This document shows, piece after piece, positions 7,353 through 16,904 of a stretch of DNA of 34,201 bases. A model generated the notes under the pieces. The model saw only the letters and a list, made by a program, of their open reading frames with translations, was not told the DNA's origin and made no database searches. The stretch comes from CAZSNT01 sp964607765 (GTDB taxonomy: Bacteria > Verrucomicrobiota > Lentisphaeria > Oligosphaerales > JABHEG01). The position numbers and the translations under genes were made by a program. How positions within the stretch are numbered: position 1 is the first letter of the stretch; each line of letters begins with the position of its first letter. The stretch covers positions 1-34,201 of the forward strand of contig CAZSNT010000116.1 in assembly GCA_964607765.1 (NCBI GenBank), given 5' to 3'.

Positions 7353-8336
7353 CCCCCGAAGCGGCTGCCTGCTGCCCAGCAGACACCGTGGCTGGCCTTG
7401 CACGTACCAACCGCGCTGCCGAAGGGCTGCTTTGAGCCGTTCGAGACGCCCCGTCACGCCCCCGTGGAAGCGGCTCGCCAACCCCAGCACACCATCTTCA
7501 GCCACACGCGCCGTGAGTTCATCGAGCGCCGCGTCAATCGCCCTGCCGGCACGGAAAAAATCTCCGCCGAGCACCCCGTTGCACAGCACCACGTCGAACG
7601 GGCCTTGCGCAGGAATCCGACGCAGGTCTCCGCAGACAAAGGCAACGTTGTCCGAGCCTGGCTCCTGCCCCGCGGCATCGGGCACAGCTCCGATCCCTGT
7701 TTCCCCGTTCGTCGCCAGCCATGCTTCGAGCGGCTCAATCGTGATGCCCAGCGCGGTCACCGGACCGGGAACGTGCCGCGACAGCACGCCGGCGGCCTCG
7801 CGCGTCCCGTGCCCCACCCCGCAACCGACGTCCAGCAATCGCAGCGACGTGGCCCCGCTCGCGCCGGCCCACCGCGCCAGGACATCGAGCTGCTGTTCGT
7901 AACGCCCCGGGGCTGTGCCGTATCGACGCAGATCCGCCAGCGCACACAGCAGCGGCAGGATCTCCTCAGGAGCAAACGCCACCCGGCCCTGGAAACGCGC
8001 CGGCAGCATCGCCCACAGATCCGCGACCGACCGCGGCTTCGGGTAGCCGGTGCAGGCCGGCAACTGTGAGGGCGACCTCAGGACCAGCGGCACCCAGCAC
8101 GCGCTCGGCAGGGCCGCGCGAGCAACGCTGTTCAGATCACGCAGGAACTCCGCTACGGGCAGGTACAGCTCGTACTGCTGCCGCATCTCCGGCGTAATGG
8201 CCACGCCCGGCGTCCACCACGGCGGCAGCAGATGCCGCCGGCACACTGCCCGCCGACGCTGCCAGCCGGCGTTCAGCCGGCACAGCGCTGCCTGTGCCCG
8301 GGCCCCGAGTGCGTCTTCAGCCAATCCCAAACCCAC
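7344..8336 (-). CDS. Class I SAM-dependent methyltransferase
   Basis: The protein has 330 residues. Motif I of a Rossmann-type methyltransferase, LLDVGCGVGHGT, lies around residues 166-177, with CGDLRRIP and FDVVLCNGVLGG further on as motifs III/IV. The 'VLCNGVLGG' block resembles CheR-type or small-molecule methyltransferases. The first ~140 residues match no domain I recognise. The substrate is unknown. The start is a GTG at 8336 with a GAGGG sequence four bases upstream; no in-frame ATG is better placed. It is divergent from the porin gene and convergent with vapC. Because the adjacent + strand cluster contains no methyl-accepting protein, I do not link it to chemotaxis. Confidence 0.75.
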   Translation of the reverse strand: MGLGLAEDALGARAQAALCRLNAGWQRRRAVCRRHLLPPWWTPGVAITPEMRQQYELYLPVAEFLRDLNSVARAALPSACWVPLVLRSPSQLPACTGYPKPRSVADLWAMLPARFQGRVAFAPEEILPLLCALADLRRYGTAPGRYEQQLDVLARWAGASGATSLRLLDVGCGVGHGTREAAGVLSRHVPGPVTALGITIEPLEAWLATNGETGIGAVPDAAGQEPGSDNVAFVCGDLRRIPAQGPFDVVLCNGVLGGDFFRAGRAIDAALDELTARVAEDGVLGLASRFHGGVTGRLERLKAALRQRGWYVQGQPRCLLGSRQPLRGAV

Positions 8337-8701
8337 AATCCCTCACGGTTTGCACAACACGACGCGCGTCATCCCGCACGTCCTCGTACCATACGGGATG
8401 CAACACGGTCTGGCAGCCCGCCCGCGCCAAATGCCCTGTGCTTTCAGGGCCGAGTCGTCCCGGACGGTTTCCATGCCTGCAACAGTAGACCTCACGTCGG
8501 TTTGCGTGTAGTGTGGTATTAACGCTCGGTTAGTCGGTGGAATGAGGAGAATGTACCGCGGATGGCATGCAATTTGCACAGAGGGCGCCGTGGCCGCACT
8601 CCAGAGCTGCGGCAGCGAACAGGACTGGTCCCGTTCTAGAAATTGCGAAGCCCACAATTCTCGTTGCTGACACAAGCCGCAGTTCGGAGAGGGATTACCA
8701 C
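8337..8701. other. Divergent intergenic region upstream of the signalling cluster
   Basis: This 365-nt stretch separates the methyltransferase gene (-) from the porin gene (+) and holds no gene I can support. A minus-strand reading frame crosses it, but its translation resembles nothing known and it overlaps the porin start. The stretch contains the sigma-54-like promoter candidate at 8563-8578 and a good ribosome-binding sequence (GGAGAGGG) before the ATG at 8702. It is the natural place for the promoter of the large + strand cluster. Confidence 0.6.
8563..8578 (+). promoter_or_regulatory. Sigma-54-like -24/-12 promoter candidate
   Basis: The sequence TGGCATGCAATTTGCA matches the RpoN consensus TGGCAC-N5-TTGCW with one mismatch. 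The invariant GG (8564-8565) and GC (8576-8577) have the required 10-nt separation. It lies about 125 nt upstream of the first gene of the cluster and points towards it. No sigma-54 activator (AAA+ enhancer-binding protein) is encoded in the window. Such matches do occur by chance in GC-rich DNA; one is found inside the esterase gene. Confidence 0.4.
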
Positions 8702-9904
8702 ATGCGACACATCTGGCTGAGTTTGCTGGCAGCACTGGTCGGCACCGGCACGTCCGCGGCGGAAACGGAAGACCAAACACCACAGCCGCCTCTGCCCACG
8801 ATCGACATCGAAGGCACAGTCGGAACCTACTTCGAGTACCGCGAGCGCGACCTGCGCGACGCGGATTCCGGCTGGGGCACGGGCTACCTGGAGCTCAAGT
8901 TGGGCGCCTCGCCTTGGGAGCGTGTCAGGCTGGGCGCCACCCTCTTCGCCCACGAGCAGTTGTTCAGTGAAGCGGGCGACGGCAGCGATCCGTATGAAGC
9001 GGACGTCGAGAAGGACGTCGGACTGCCCGAGCTCTACCTGGCGTTGGCCCTCGCGGAGAACGCGTCCCTGACTCTCGGCCGTTTCCGCCACGGCGCCGTG
9101 TCCCATCTCGACGACACCCAGTCGGAGGGAGCCGTTCTGCAGTGGGACGTGCGCGAGAACACGCGGCTGCTGCTCGGGGCCATGCGCAAGTTCGCGGAGT
9201 GGGACTACGACGACGGCGAAGACTTCGGCCGGCACGACGGCTCACAGAGCCTTCACAACGAGGACGCCTACGGCGAGGAGACGAGCGGCTTCGTGGCGTT
9301 TGCCGAGCTGCGTCTTTCCGCCCTGGACGGCGCCCTTGCTCTCAACCCCTACACCTGCGTGCACGACGGTTACGCAGCCGTGTACGGTGCCGATGTGGAC
9401 GTGGAAGTTCAGACCGAACGGGTCACACTGGGCACGCGTATCGACGGGTACGCTGTCGACCCGAGCGGGGATACCGACACGGACGGCTCGTTTAACTGGG
9501 CCGTGGCGCCGTTCCTGCATGTTGCGCCGTTCACGGTCACCGTCGGCTACGCCCGCTTCGGCGGCGACAGTGATCACCCGGCCATGAACAAGCCACGATG
9601 GCTCAAAGACTACCTGGTGGAAGTCCTGGATCAGGACATGCCCTACGCCAACCAGGACTGCAGCGTTGTCTTCGGCAAGCTGGCGTTCGAACACGGGTCG
9701 CTGTGGGCGCACGTCTCGGCCGGCAACTACAGGTATGACCGAACCGCGACCCGGGGAACCGCTTCGCAAGAGCTGGAGTTCCAGGTCGGATACGCGTTCA
9801 CCGAAGCGTTCGATGCGAACATCAGGGCGTTCGACGTCGACCATGTGGATGTGGCCGACCGGGACTACCGCAAGGTAGAAGCCCGGGTCCGCTACCAATT
9901 CTGA
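8702..9904 (+). CDS. Outer-membrane porin-like beta-barrel protein
   Basis: The 400-residue protein has a signal peptide (about residues 1-19, cleavage near TSA-AETED). The alternating polar/hydrophobic strands that follow are typical of a beta-barrel, ending in YQF with the terminal Phe recognised by the barrel-assembly machinery. Segments such as YLELKLGASPWERVRLGATLF and LGRFRHGAV resemble Opr/LbtU-type porins, and acidic loops (DYDDGEDFGRHDG) could bind cations. The exact family is uncertain. The ATG at 8702 is chosen over an upstream in-frame start at 8567 because of the signal peptide and the GGAGAGGG ribosome-binding site. As first gene of the cluster, 65 nt before the solute-binding kinase, it may bring the sensed ligand into the periplasm; that is inference. 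Confidence 0.75.
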   Translation: MRHIWLSLLAALVGTGTSAAETEDQTPQPPLPTIDIEGTVGTYFEYRERDLRDADSGWGTGYLELKLGASPWERVRLGATLFAHEQLFSEAGDGSDPYEADVEKDVGLPELYLALALAENASLTLGRFRHGAVSHLDDTQSEGAVLQWDVRENTRLLLGAMRKFAEWDYDDGEDFGRHDGSQSLHNEDAYGEETSGFVAFAELRLSALDGALALNPYTCVHDGYAAVYGADVDVEVQTERVTLGTRIDGYAVDPSGDTDTDGSFNWAVAPFLHVAPFTVTVGYARFGGDSDHPAMNKPRWLKDYLVEVLDQDMPYANQDCSVVFGKLAFEHGSLWAHVSAGNYRYDRTATRGTASQELEFQVGYAFTEAFDANIRAFDVDHVDVADRDYRKVEARVRYQF

Positions 9905-9969
9905 GTGCCAACTCAAGGCGCTCAGCACCCGCGTGCTCCCGGGACGTGCGCCAAATGACGGAAGATGCA

Positions 9970-12900
9970 ATGAAGATCTGCAACAGAGTGCTGCTCGGGC
10001 TGCTGTTCGCGTGTGCTGCGCTACTCACAGTCCGACCTGGCGTCGGACAGGACGCCGCCGGCAGCGGCGCCGCCCGGCCTGCCGTCGAGTTGAGCGCGGA
10101 AGAGCGCGCGTGGCTGGCGGAGCACCCCGTCATCCGCCTGGGGGTCGATCCGGCGTTTGCCCCCTTCGAGTTCGCCACCGACGGCGGACGGTACCAGGGC
10201 ATGGCCGCGGAGTACATCCAGCTCATCAGCGACCGGCTCGGCGTACGGCTCGAACCCGTGATAGGTCTGCCCTGGAAAGAGGCGGTGGAGAAGGCCAAGC
10301 GCCGCGAAATCGACGTGCTGCCGTGCGTCGGCATAACCGAGGAGCGCAAGCAGTACTTCACCTACTCGCAGCCGTACCTGTCCTTCCCGCGAGTCATCAT
10401 CACCAGAAGTGAGTCCAGCGTCACATCATTTGACCACCTGCAGGGCTTGACTGTCGCGGTCCAGGCGAACAGTTCACACCACGGCTTCCTTAACGAGAAC
10501 ACCACGCTCGAGCCCGCGCTGTACGACACGTTCCTGCAGGCCATGCAGGCTGTCTCCGGCGGCAAAGCGGACGCGACCGTCGGCAACCTCGCGGTCTGCA
10601 CGCACACCATCCAGATGCAGCATCTGACCAACCTGAAAGTGGCCGGCTACGCCTCACCCAAGCACTTCCCTCTCGCGTTCGCCGTGCGCAAGGACTGGCC
10701 GCTGCTGCCTTCCATGATCGATAAGGTACTGAACTCACTGTCCTACGCCGAGCGCATCGAGATCATCAAGCGCTGGGTCCCGGTTCAGTACGCCGAGGAC
10801 CTTCAGCCCCGAGCGCCCGGGGAAGTCTCAGTCGAACTCACGGCCGAAGAAAAGGCATGGCTTGCGGAGCACAGGACTATCCGTGTCCACAATGAGAGGA
10901 ACTGGCCGCCCTTCAACTACTTCAGACACAGACAACCGCGGGGTCTGTCCATCGACTACATGAACCTGCTCGCCGCCAAACTCGACATCCGCGTCCAGTA
11001 CGTCACCGGTCCGGCGTGGAGCGAGTTCATGGACATGATCCGGGACAGAAGACTGGACGTCATGCTCAACATCGTCAGAACGGAGGACCGTGAGAAATAC
11101 GTGCTGTTCACCGAGCCTTACATCCGTAACCCGAACGTCATCGTCAGCCGGGCTGACACGCCCTTGGAGAACATGGAACAATTGAGGGGGCGCGTCGTGT
11201 CGTTCCCAAAGGGGTTCTTTTTCGAGGAAGTGCTCGTCAAGTCGTATCCCGAGATCAAACGCCTTCCGGTTCCGGACGTGCTGACCAGCCTGCGCGCCGT
11301 GTCCTTGGGCAGGTCGGACGCCTGTCTCAGTGAGGAAGCTGTGGTGCGGCACCTGATCGCACAGAACATGCTCACCGGGCTCCGTCTGTCCGGGGAAGTG
11401 GACATCGGCGCGCCCGACCTGCAGAATCTGCGGATCGGCGTACGCGACGACTGGCCGCTGCTGCGCTCCGCCCTCAGCAAAGCGATGGCCGCGGTCCGAC
11501 CCGAGGAAATGAAACAGATCCGCGAGAGGTGGCTCGCCTCCACCACTGCCGTACAGGCGCTTGCCCCAGCCGGCCCGGGAAAGATGCTCCAGGCACTGGG
11601 CCTGATCGTTGCTGTAGTCGTGTTTCTCGCCGTCGGCGTCTGGCTGCTGATGCACTTCGCCGGAGACCTGCTGCCAGCCGGGCTCCAGACAGCCGGCAGC
11701 AGGACGGTGGGCGTCGTTGTAATGTCCGCCTTCCTGGCAGTGGTGATTGCAGGCACGTTCCTGGGCCTGCAGGACATCGAGCGCCGTGCCCGGCAGACGG
11801 CCGGCGAGTCACTGCGGGTTGTCGTGGGCACGATCCACGAGACCTTGCAGGCATGGACGGACGCAGAGCTTCAGTACATCCGCGGTCTGGCTGCCGCCCC
11901 GCAGCTCCTGCCTCTGGTGAAACGCCTCCTGGCTGTCCCCCGCAACCGTGATGCGCTCCTCGCAAGCGACGCGCTGCGCGACGTGCGCGCGTTTTTCGGG
12001 CGTGAAGCGAACGCCCCCGAGACCATGGGGTTCTTCGTCATCAGCCCGGACACCGTCAACATTGGATCCCGACGCGACACCAACATCGGCTGGCATAACC
12101 TGATCGCCGAGCACCGTCCGGAGGCACTGAAGCGAGCGTTTGCCGGCGAGACGGTGCTGGTGCTGCCGGTGCCGACCGACGTGGCGCTGCCGGATGCCTT
12201 GGGGGCAATGAGCAGGACCCGAGCCACCATGTTCGTGGCGGCGCCTGTCACCGACGAACAGGGAACTGTGATCGCTGTGATCACGCTGCGCTGCGACCCG
12301 GCGCGCAGCATCTCGCGGCTGTGCCGGGCCGGCCGCATGGGGCAGTCCGGGGAGACCTACGCATTCGACGCCTCCGCCGCGCTCCTGAGCGCCAGCCGCT
12401 TCCGGCCCGCACTGCTGCGGACAGGCCTGATTGCCGAGGCGCAGCAGGAGATCCTCAACGTGCGCATCGCGGATCCTGGCGGCAACCTGCTGGAGGGACA
12501 CCAGCCCGCTGTGCTGCCATCGGAAAGGCCGCTGACACACATGGCGGCCGAGGCCACGGCCGGCCGGGGCGGCGTGAATACCGACGGGTACAGGGGCTAC
12601 CGGGGCGCACGCGTGCTGGGCGCCTGGGTCTGGGACGCGCAGCTCGGACTCGGACTGACAACCGAAATCGACGAAGACGAAGTGCTCGCCAGCTACCGGG
12701 TCGATCGCATTGTCCTTCTCAGCATCCTGGGCGTGACCGTGCTGCTGGCCCTGCTCCTCACCACGTTCAGTATCTGGAGCGGCGAGCGGGCAAAACGCTC
12801 ACTGCGCCACGCACGCGATGAATGGGAGTGTGTCGCACAGAACCGAACGCGGGAGTTGCTGGAACGCGAGAAGAAGTTCCGCGCTATCTTCGACCAGACC

Positions 12901-15900
12901 ATACAGCTCATGGCCGTGCTGGACACCGACGGGAACCTCCAGGAAGTGAACCGCGCCGCACTGGAACTGGCCGGCGCCGATGAGCAGGATCTGGACAGCG
13001 GGCCGTTCTGGAAAGGACCGTGGTGGCGCCATTCAGAGGAGCTGCAGGAGCGACTACGCGATGCCACACGGCAGGCTCGTGACGGACAGTTCGTACAGTT
13101 TGAAACCACGCTCCCCACACCGACAGGCGAGGAACGCATCATCGACTTCACGATGATGCCGGTCACCGACGCCGACGGCGGCGTGATGTTCCTGCTGCCC
13201 ATGGGCCGTGACGTCACGGAACGCCGCCTAGCCGAGCAACTCACCAGTCGCTACGAGTTCATCGTCAACTCGGTGAGCGACATGATGAGCCTGATCAACC
13301 GCGACGGCACCTACGAAGCAGTCAACGACGTGTGGTGCACGGTGGTGCAGAAAGACCGGGACGACGTGATCGGCAAACACCTGGCCGAGGTGTGGAGTCG
13401 GCAAGTCTACGAGCGCGGCATCGAGCCACGACTCAACGAGTGCTTTCAGGGACGCGTTGTGGAGCTTTCGGACTGGGTGGACCTGCCCGCGCTCGGCCAC
13501 AAGTACTGCAACGTCTCCTACTATCCTTACCGCAGCAACGGCGGCCAGGTGACTCATGCCGTGGTGGTCACCCATGACGTCACGGCGGAGAAAGAAGCCA
13601 AGGAAGCGGTGATTCGACGAGCTCAGTGGGCGGAGGGCCTGCAGGAGGTCGGTCAGCAGATCGCCATGTGCCGCAGCGTGCAGGACCTGACCGAGGTGGC
13701 GGTGCGGGCGACCGTCGAGCAGCTCGGCCTGAAGAACGGCTGGATCGGCGTTGCCGACGCGGACGGCTGTGTGCAGCCGGTTGCCAGTCACGGACTCGCC
13801 CCGGAACACCTGCAGCACGCTCCTCCCAACTGCCAGCATGTCACCCTCAGCACGGGCATAACACTCGTCAACCTGGACACCGTCTCCAACCCCCGTTACG
13901 CGACCTGCCCCGAGTTCGCAGACAAGTGCGGGTACGCGAGTTGCGCGACATTCCCGATCGTGGTGGCAGACAGACCGGTGGCCATCCTCACGCTGCACGC
14001 CGACACGGCGGGTGACGGCTCCGCCCTCGCGCAGACCGTGCCGCTGATCAAGACCGTCGTCCGACAGGTCGGCTACGTCTGGGAACGCTGCGCCGCAGAG
14101 GAAGAGATGCGCAAGCTCTCCAGCGCCGTTGAGCAAAGCCCTGCAGTGGTGGTCATCACCGACACGGACGGCACCATCGAGTACGTCAACCCGCGATTCA
14201 CGAACATGACCGGATACACCGCGGAGGAAGCCATCGGTCAGAACCCCCGAATTCTGCAGCCCGACGGGGCGCAGTCCCAGGGCTTCTACGAGGAGCTTTG
14301 GGCAACGCTTCAGGCCGGAGAACGGTGGCGTGGCGAATTCTGCAACAAGCGCAAGGACGGCACTCTGTTCTGGGAAGCGGCATCGATCTCGCCGATTCGA
14401 AACAGCGACGGCGACATCACGCACTACGTCGCTGTCAAAGAGGACATCACCGAACGCAAGCGCCTGGACAAGGAACTGCGAGAGGCAAAAGACCAGGCCG
14501 AGACGGCTACCCGCGCCAAGAGCGATTTCCTGGCCAACATGTCCCACGAAATCCGCACACCCATGAACGCCATCATCGGCATGACCCACCTCGCGCTGCA
14601 GACCGAACTCACTCCGAAGCAGGAAGACTACCTGCAGAAGGTCGACACGTCCGCCAATGCGCTGCTGGGCATCATCAACGACATTCTGGACTTCTCCAAG
14701 ATCGAGGCGGGAAAGCTCGACATGGAAGTCATTGACTTCAGCCTTGACGACGTCCTGAACAACGTCGCCAACCTGATTGCCGTCAAGGCTCAGGACAAGG
14801 GAGTCGAGCTGCTCTTCAGGCGCGCCGCCGACGTGCCGCGCGACCTCAGGGGGGACCCCCTCCGGCTGGGCCAGGTCCTGACTAACCTGGCCAACAACGC
14901 CGTCAAGTTCACGGACACGGGTGAGATCGTGATCTCAGTCAGCGTCGAACAGGACAGCGGCGGTGAGGTGACCCTCGAATTCGCCGTGCGCGATACGGGT
15001 GTGGGCATGACCCCGGAGCAGGCGGCCAAACTGTTCCAGCCGTTCTCGCAGGCGGACACATCCACCACCCGCAAGTACGGCGGCACGGGCCTGGGCCTGA
15101 GCATCTGCAAACGCCTGACCGAAATGATGAATGGTCGGATCTGGGTCGAGAGCGAGCAGGGCGTTGGCAGCACCTTCATCTTCACAGCCGAGTTCGGCCG
15201 AGGCACGCAGCGGAAACAGCACGTTTTCATGCCGCACCCCGACCTGCGCGGCATGCGCGTTCTGGCCGCAGACGACAATGCCGCCTCCCGACAGATCCTC
15301 AGCGAGATGCTGGAGAGCATGTCGTTCACTGTCGACCTGGCCGATTCCGGCGAACAGGCGCTGGCCGCCCTGGAGCAGGCCATACCGGATACGCCCTTCG
15401 AGCTGATGCTCATCGATTGGGACATGCCGAGCATGGACGGCTTCGAGGTCGCCGAGGCAGTCAAAGCCGACCCGGACCGCTACGGCACGCCGCGGGTTGT
15501 CATGGTCACCGCCTACGGCCGGGACGAAATCATGCGCAAGGCCGATGCCCTCGATCTGGACGGATTCCTTACCAAACCCGTGACCCAGTCCGATCTTCTC
15601 GACACCATCATGCGGGCCCTCGGCAAACACAGCGCGCGGACGGCAACCCCCGGCGCAAGGACCATATGTGTCGAACTCGACGCGATCGGCGGCGCTAACG
15701 TGCTGTTGGTCGAGGACAACGAGATCAACCAGCAGGTGGCCAGGGAAATCCTCGAGCAGGCCGGCCTGGTGGTCGCTCTCGCGCGTAACGGCCGCGAGGC
15801 CATCGACGCCGTGAAAGCCGACCCGTACGACATCGTGCTCATGGACGTGCAGATGCCCGTGATGGACGGCTACACCGCCACTCGGGTGATACGGGAGTGG

Positions 15901-16680
15901 GAGCGGGAGTGTTCAGGGTCAACACCGAACGCTGAACACCCCATCCCCATCATCGCCATGACCGCGCACGCCATGGCCGGGGACCACGAGAAGTCCGTGG
16001 CAGCCGGTATGAACGACCACGTCACCAAGCCCATCGACCCCAACCAGCTGTTCGCCGCGCTGCTGGAGTGGATCCGACCGCGCCCCGAGCTGGGCATGCC
16101 CCCTGCTGATGCCACCCCCGCCCCGACCGCTCGTCCCCCGCACTCGCCCCCCGCACTCGCCCCTGCCTCCCCGCTCCCCGCGTCCCTCCCCGGCATCGAC
16201 ATCGCGGACGGCCTGCGCCGCCTCAGGGGCAATGAGACACTGTACCGCTCGCTGCTCCTGCGACTGCACGCGGACCACGCGAATGCAGACGACGAGCTCA
16301 AAGGCCTGCTCGCCGAGGGCCGCACGGAGGAGGCCCAACGGCTGGCCCACACGATCAAAGGCGTCGCCGGCAACGTGGGCGCCAGATATCTGCAGGCCGC
16401 CGCCGCGGAGGCAGAGGCGGCCATCAACAACGACGAGGCGGAGAGCATCGACAAATGTCTGCTCCGCTTCAAAGACGCCCTCGACACTGTGCTGCAGGCA
16501 GCCGCCACAATCCAGCCCAAGACGCCGGCCGCGTCAACAACACCGGAACCGCCGCCGCCACTGCAGACCAGATGCGACAGGCGCTCGCTGATCTGCTGCT
16601 CCCACTCAAGTCACGGAAACCGAAACCAGTCAAGGCCGCCATGGCATTGGTCGATGAACTCGCGTGGCCCCCCGAGCTGA
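9970..16680 (+). CDS. Giant hybrid sensor kinase: SBP-SBP-Cache-PAS-PAS-GAF-PAS-HK-REC-REC-Hpt
   Basis: A 2236-residue membrane kinase. Order: signal peptide (1 to ~27); two family-3 solute-binding domains (41-275 and ~287-522); two membrane helices (539-564, 580-600); an extracytoplasmic Cache-like region; a third membrane helix (911-937); PAS (970-1080), PAS (1095-1202), GAF (1218-1378) and PAS (1383-1495); HisKA with His1526 in NMSHEIRTPMN; HATPase (~1628-1745); receivers with Asp1816 and Asp1959; Hpt with His2127. It should bind periplasmic ligands and pass phosphate internally to the Hpt. The ATG at 9970 follows GGAAG; GTG 9946 and ATG 9955 are in-frame alternatives. The final frame is wrong after about 16500: the His2127-to-ATG distance is 224 nt against 222 nt in both paralogues, so the normal C-terminus is displaced to 16572-16778. 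Confidence 0.88.
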   Translation: MKICNRVLLGLLFACAALLTVRPGVGQDAAGSGAARPAVELSAEERAWLAEHPVIRLGVDPAFAPFEFATDGGRYQGMAAEYIQLISDRLGVRLEPVIGLPWKEAVEKAKRREIDVLPCVGITEERKQYFTYSQPYLSFPRVIITRSESSVTSFDHLQGLTVAVQANSSHHGFLNENTTLEPALYDTFLQAMQAVSGGKADATVGNLAVCTHTIQMQHLTNLKVAGYASPKHFPLAFAVRKDWPLLPSMIDKVLNSLSYAERIEIIKRWVPVQYAEDLQPRAPGEVSVELTAEEKAWLAEHRTIRVHNERNWPPFNYFRHRQPRGLSIDYMNLLAAKLDIRVQYVTGPAWSEFMDMIRDRRLDVMLNIVRTEDREKYVLFTEPYIRNPNVIVSRADTPLENMEQLRGRVVSFPKGFFFEEVLVKSYPEIKRLPVPDVLTSLRAVSLGRSDACLSEEAVVRHLIAQNMLTGLRLSGEVDIGAPDLQNLRIGVRDDWPLLRSALSKAMAAVRPEEMKQIRERWLASTTAVQALAPAGPGKMLQALGLIVAVVVFLAVGVWLLMHFAGDLLPAGLQTAGSRTVGVVVMSAFLAVVIAGTFLGLQDIERRARQTAGESLRVVVGTIHETLQAWTDAELQYIRGLAAAPQLLPLVKRLLAVPRNRDALLASDALRDVRAFFGREANAPETMGFFVISPDTVNIGSRRDTNIGWHNLIAEHRPEALKRAFAGETVLVLPVPTDVALPDALGAMSRTRATMFVAAPVTDEQGTVIAVITLRCDPARSISRLCRAGRMGQSGETYAFDASAALLSASRFRPALLRTGLIAEAQQEILNVRIADPGGNLLEGHQPAVLPSERPLTHMAAEATAGRGGVNTDGYRGYRGARVLGAWVWDAQLGLGLTTEIDEDEVLASYRVDRIVLLSILGVTVLLALLLTTFSIWSGERAKRSLRHARDEWECVAQNRTRELLEREKKFRAIFDQTIQLMAVLDTDGNLQEVNRAALELAGADEQDLDSGPFWKGPWWRHSEELQERLRDATRQARDGQFVQFETTLPTPTGEERIIDFTMMPVTDADGGVMFLLPMGRDVTERRLAEQLTSRYEFIVNSVSDMMSLINRDGTYEAVNDVWCTVVQKDRDDVIGKHLAEVWSRQVYERGIEPRLNECFQGRVVELSDWVDLPALGHKYCNVSYYPYRSNGGQVTHAVVVTHDVTAEKEAKEAVIRRAQWAEGLQEVGQQIAMCRSVQDLTEVAVRATVEQLGLKNGWIGVADADGCVQPVASHGLAPEHLQHAPPNCQHVTLSTGITLVNLDTVSNPRYATCPEFADKCGYASCATFPIVVADRPVAILTLHADTAGDGSALAQTVPLIKTVVRQVGYVWERCAAEEEMRKLSSAVEQSPAVVVITDTDGTIEYVNPRFTNMTGYTAEEAIGQNPRILQPDGAQSQGFYEELWATLQAGERWRGEFCNKRKDGTLFWEAASISPIRNSDGDITHYVAVKEDITERKRLDKELREAKDQAETATRAKSDFLANMSHEIRTPMNAIIGMTHLALQTELTPKQEDYLQKVDTSANALLGIINDILDFSKIEAGKLDMEVIDFSLDDVLNNVANLIAVKAQDKGVELLFRRAADVPRDLRGDPLRLGQVLTNLANNAVKFTDTGEIVISVSVEQDSGGEVTLEFAVRDTGVGMTPEQAAKLFQPFSQADTSTTRKYGGTGLGLSICKRLTEMMNGRIWVESEQGVGSTFIFTAEFGRGTQRKQHVFMPHPDLRGMRVLAADDNAASRQILSEMLESMSFTVDLADSGEQALAALEQAIPDTPFELMLIDWDMPSMDGFEVAEAVKADPDRYGTPRVVMVTAYGRDEIMRKADALDLDGFLTKPVTQSDLLDTIMRALGKHSARTATPGARTICVELDAIGGANVLLVEDNEINQQVAREILEQAGLVVALARNGREAIDAVKADPYDIVLMDVQMPVMDGYTATRVIREWERECSGSTPNAEHPIPIIAMTAHAMAGDHEKSVAAGMNDHVTKPIDPNQLFAALLEWIRPRPELGMPPADATPAPTARPPHSPPALAPASPLPASLPGIDIADGLRRLRGNETLYRSLLLRLHADHANADDELKGLLAEGRTEEAQRLAHTIKGVAGNVGARYLQAAAAEAEAAINNDEAESIDKCLLRFKDALDTVLQAAATIQPKTPAASTTPEPPPPLQTRCDRRSLICCSHSSHGNRNQSRPPWHWSMNSRGPPS
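15909..15939. repeat. In-frame GTGTTCAG/CTGAACAC palindrome in receiver 2 (copy 1)
   Basis: GTGTTCAG (15909-15916) and CTGAACAC (15932-15939) form a palindrome with a 15-nt loop. It encodes part of ECSGSTPNAEH between the IREWERE helix and the PIIAMTAHAM strand of the second receiver domain. The two paralogous kinases carry the same element at the identical place. Confidence 0.75.
16131..16169. repeat. C-rich 13-nt-period linker repeat (copy 1)
   Basis: Three consecutive 13-nt units (TCGTCCCCCGCAC, TCGCCCCCCGCAC, TCGCCCCTGCCTC) encode the proline-rich linker between receiver 2 and the Hpt domain. A matching array occurs at 23581-23606 in the soluble hybrid kinase. The unit is not a multiple of three, so gain or loss of one copy shifts the reading frame. 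Confidence 0.65.
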
Positions 16681-16778
16681 GCAACAACGTTGCAGAGCTC
16701 CGCAGGCTTGTCGGCAAGTACAGATTCAAGCTGGCAACGGTCATCGTCGAGGCACTGATCGAGCAGCTCCGGTCGTAG
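16572..16778 (+). pseudogene. Displaced C-terminal segment of the giant hybrid kinase
   Basis: This frame encodes 68 residues (MRQALADLLLPLKSRKPKP...) that align directly with the end of the intact CHASE8 hybrid kinase (HLQSRKPKPCRAAM..., LVRKYRFKQALALV) and of the soluble GAF kinase. It is therefore the true C-terminus of the gene starting at 9970, cut off by a net +2-nt change in the preceding linker. It is unlikely to be expressed alone, as no ribosome-binding site is evident. In related hybrid kinases this helical tail follows the Hpt domain; its function is not known. An assembly or sequencing error would explain it equally well. Confidence 0.7.
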
Positions 16779-16904
16779 CGCGCCGCTCCGCCGGCCGGGA
16801 GTTTGGCCGCCAGACGAATGGCCGGACTGAAGCTGGACCGATCAGCAGAGGCGGCCAGACACACGATGTGCTGGGCTGGAGGCCCGGCCGCGAAAGAGGC
16901 AATC

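Noticed and set aside
8343..8783. 146-codon minus-strand frame upstream of the methyltransferase
   Set aside because: It overlaps the porin start, has no recognisable domain, and its cysteine/proline-rich translation looks non-coding.
16500..16570. Programmed -1 frameshift in the giant kinase
   Set aside because: No X-XXY-YYZ slippery heptamer in the correct phase was found between the Hpt domain and the displaced tail; a net indel is simpler.
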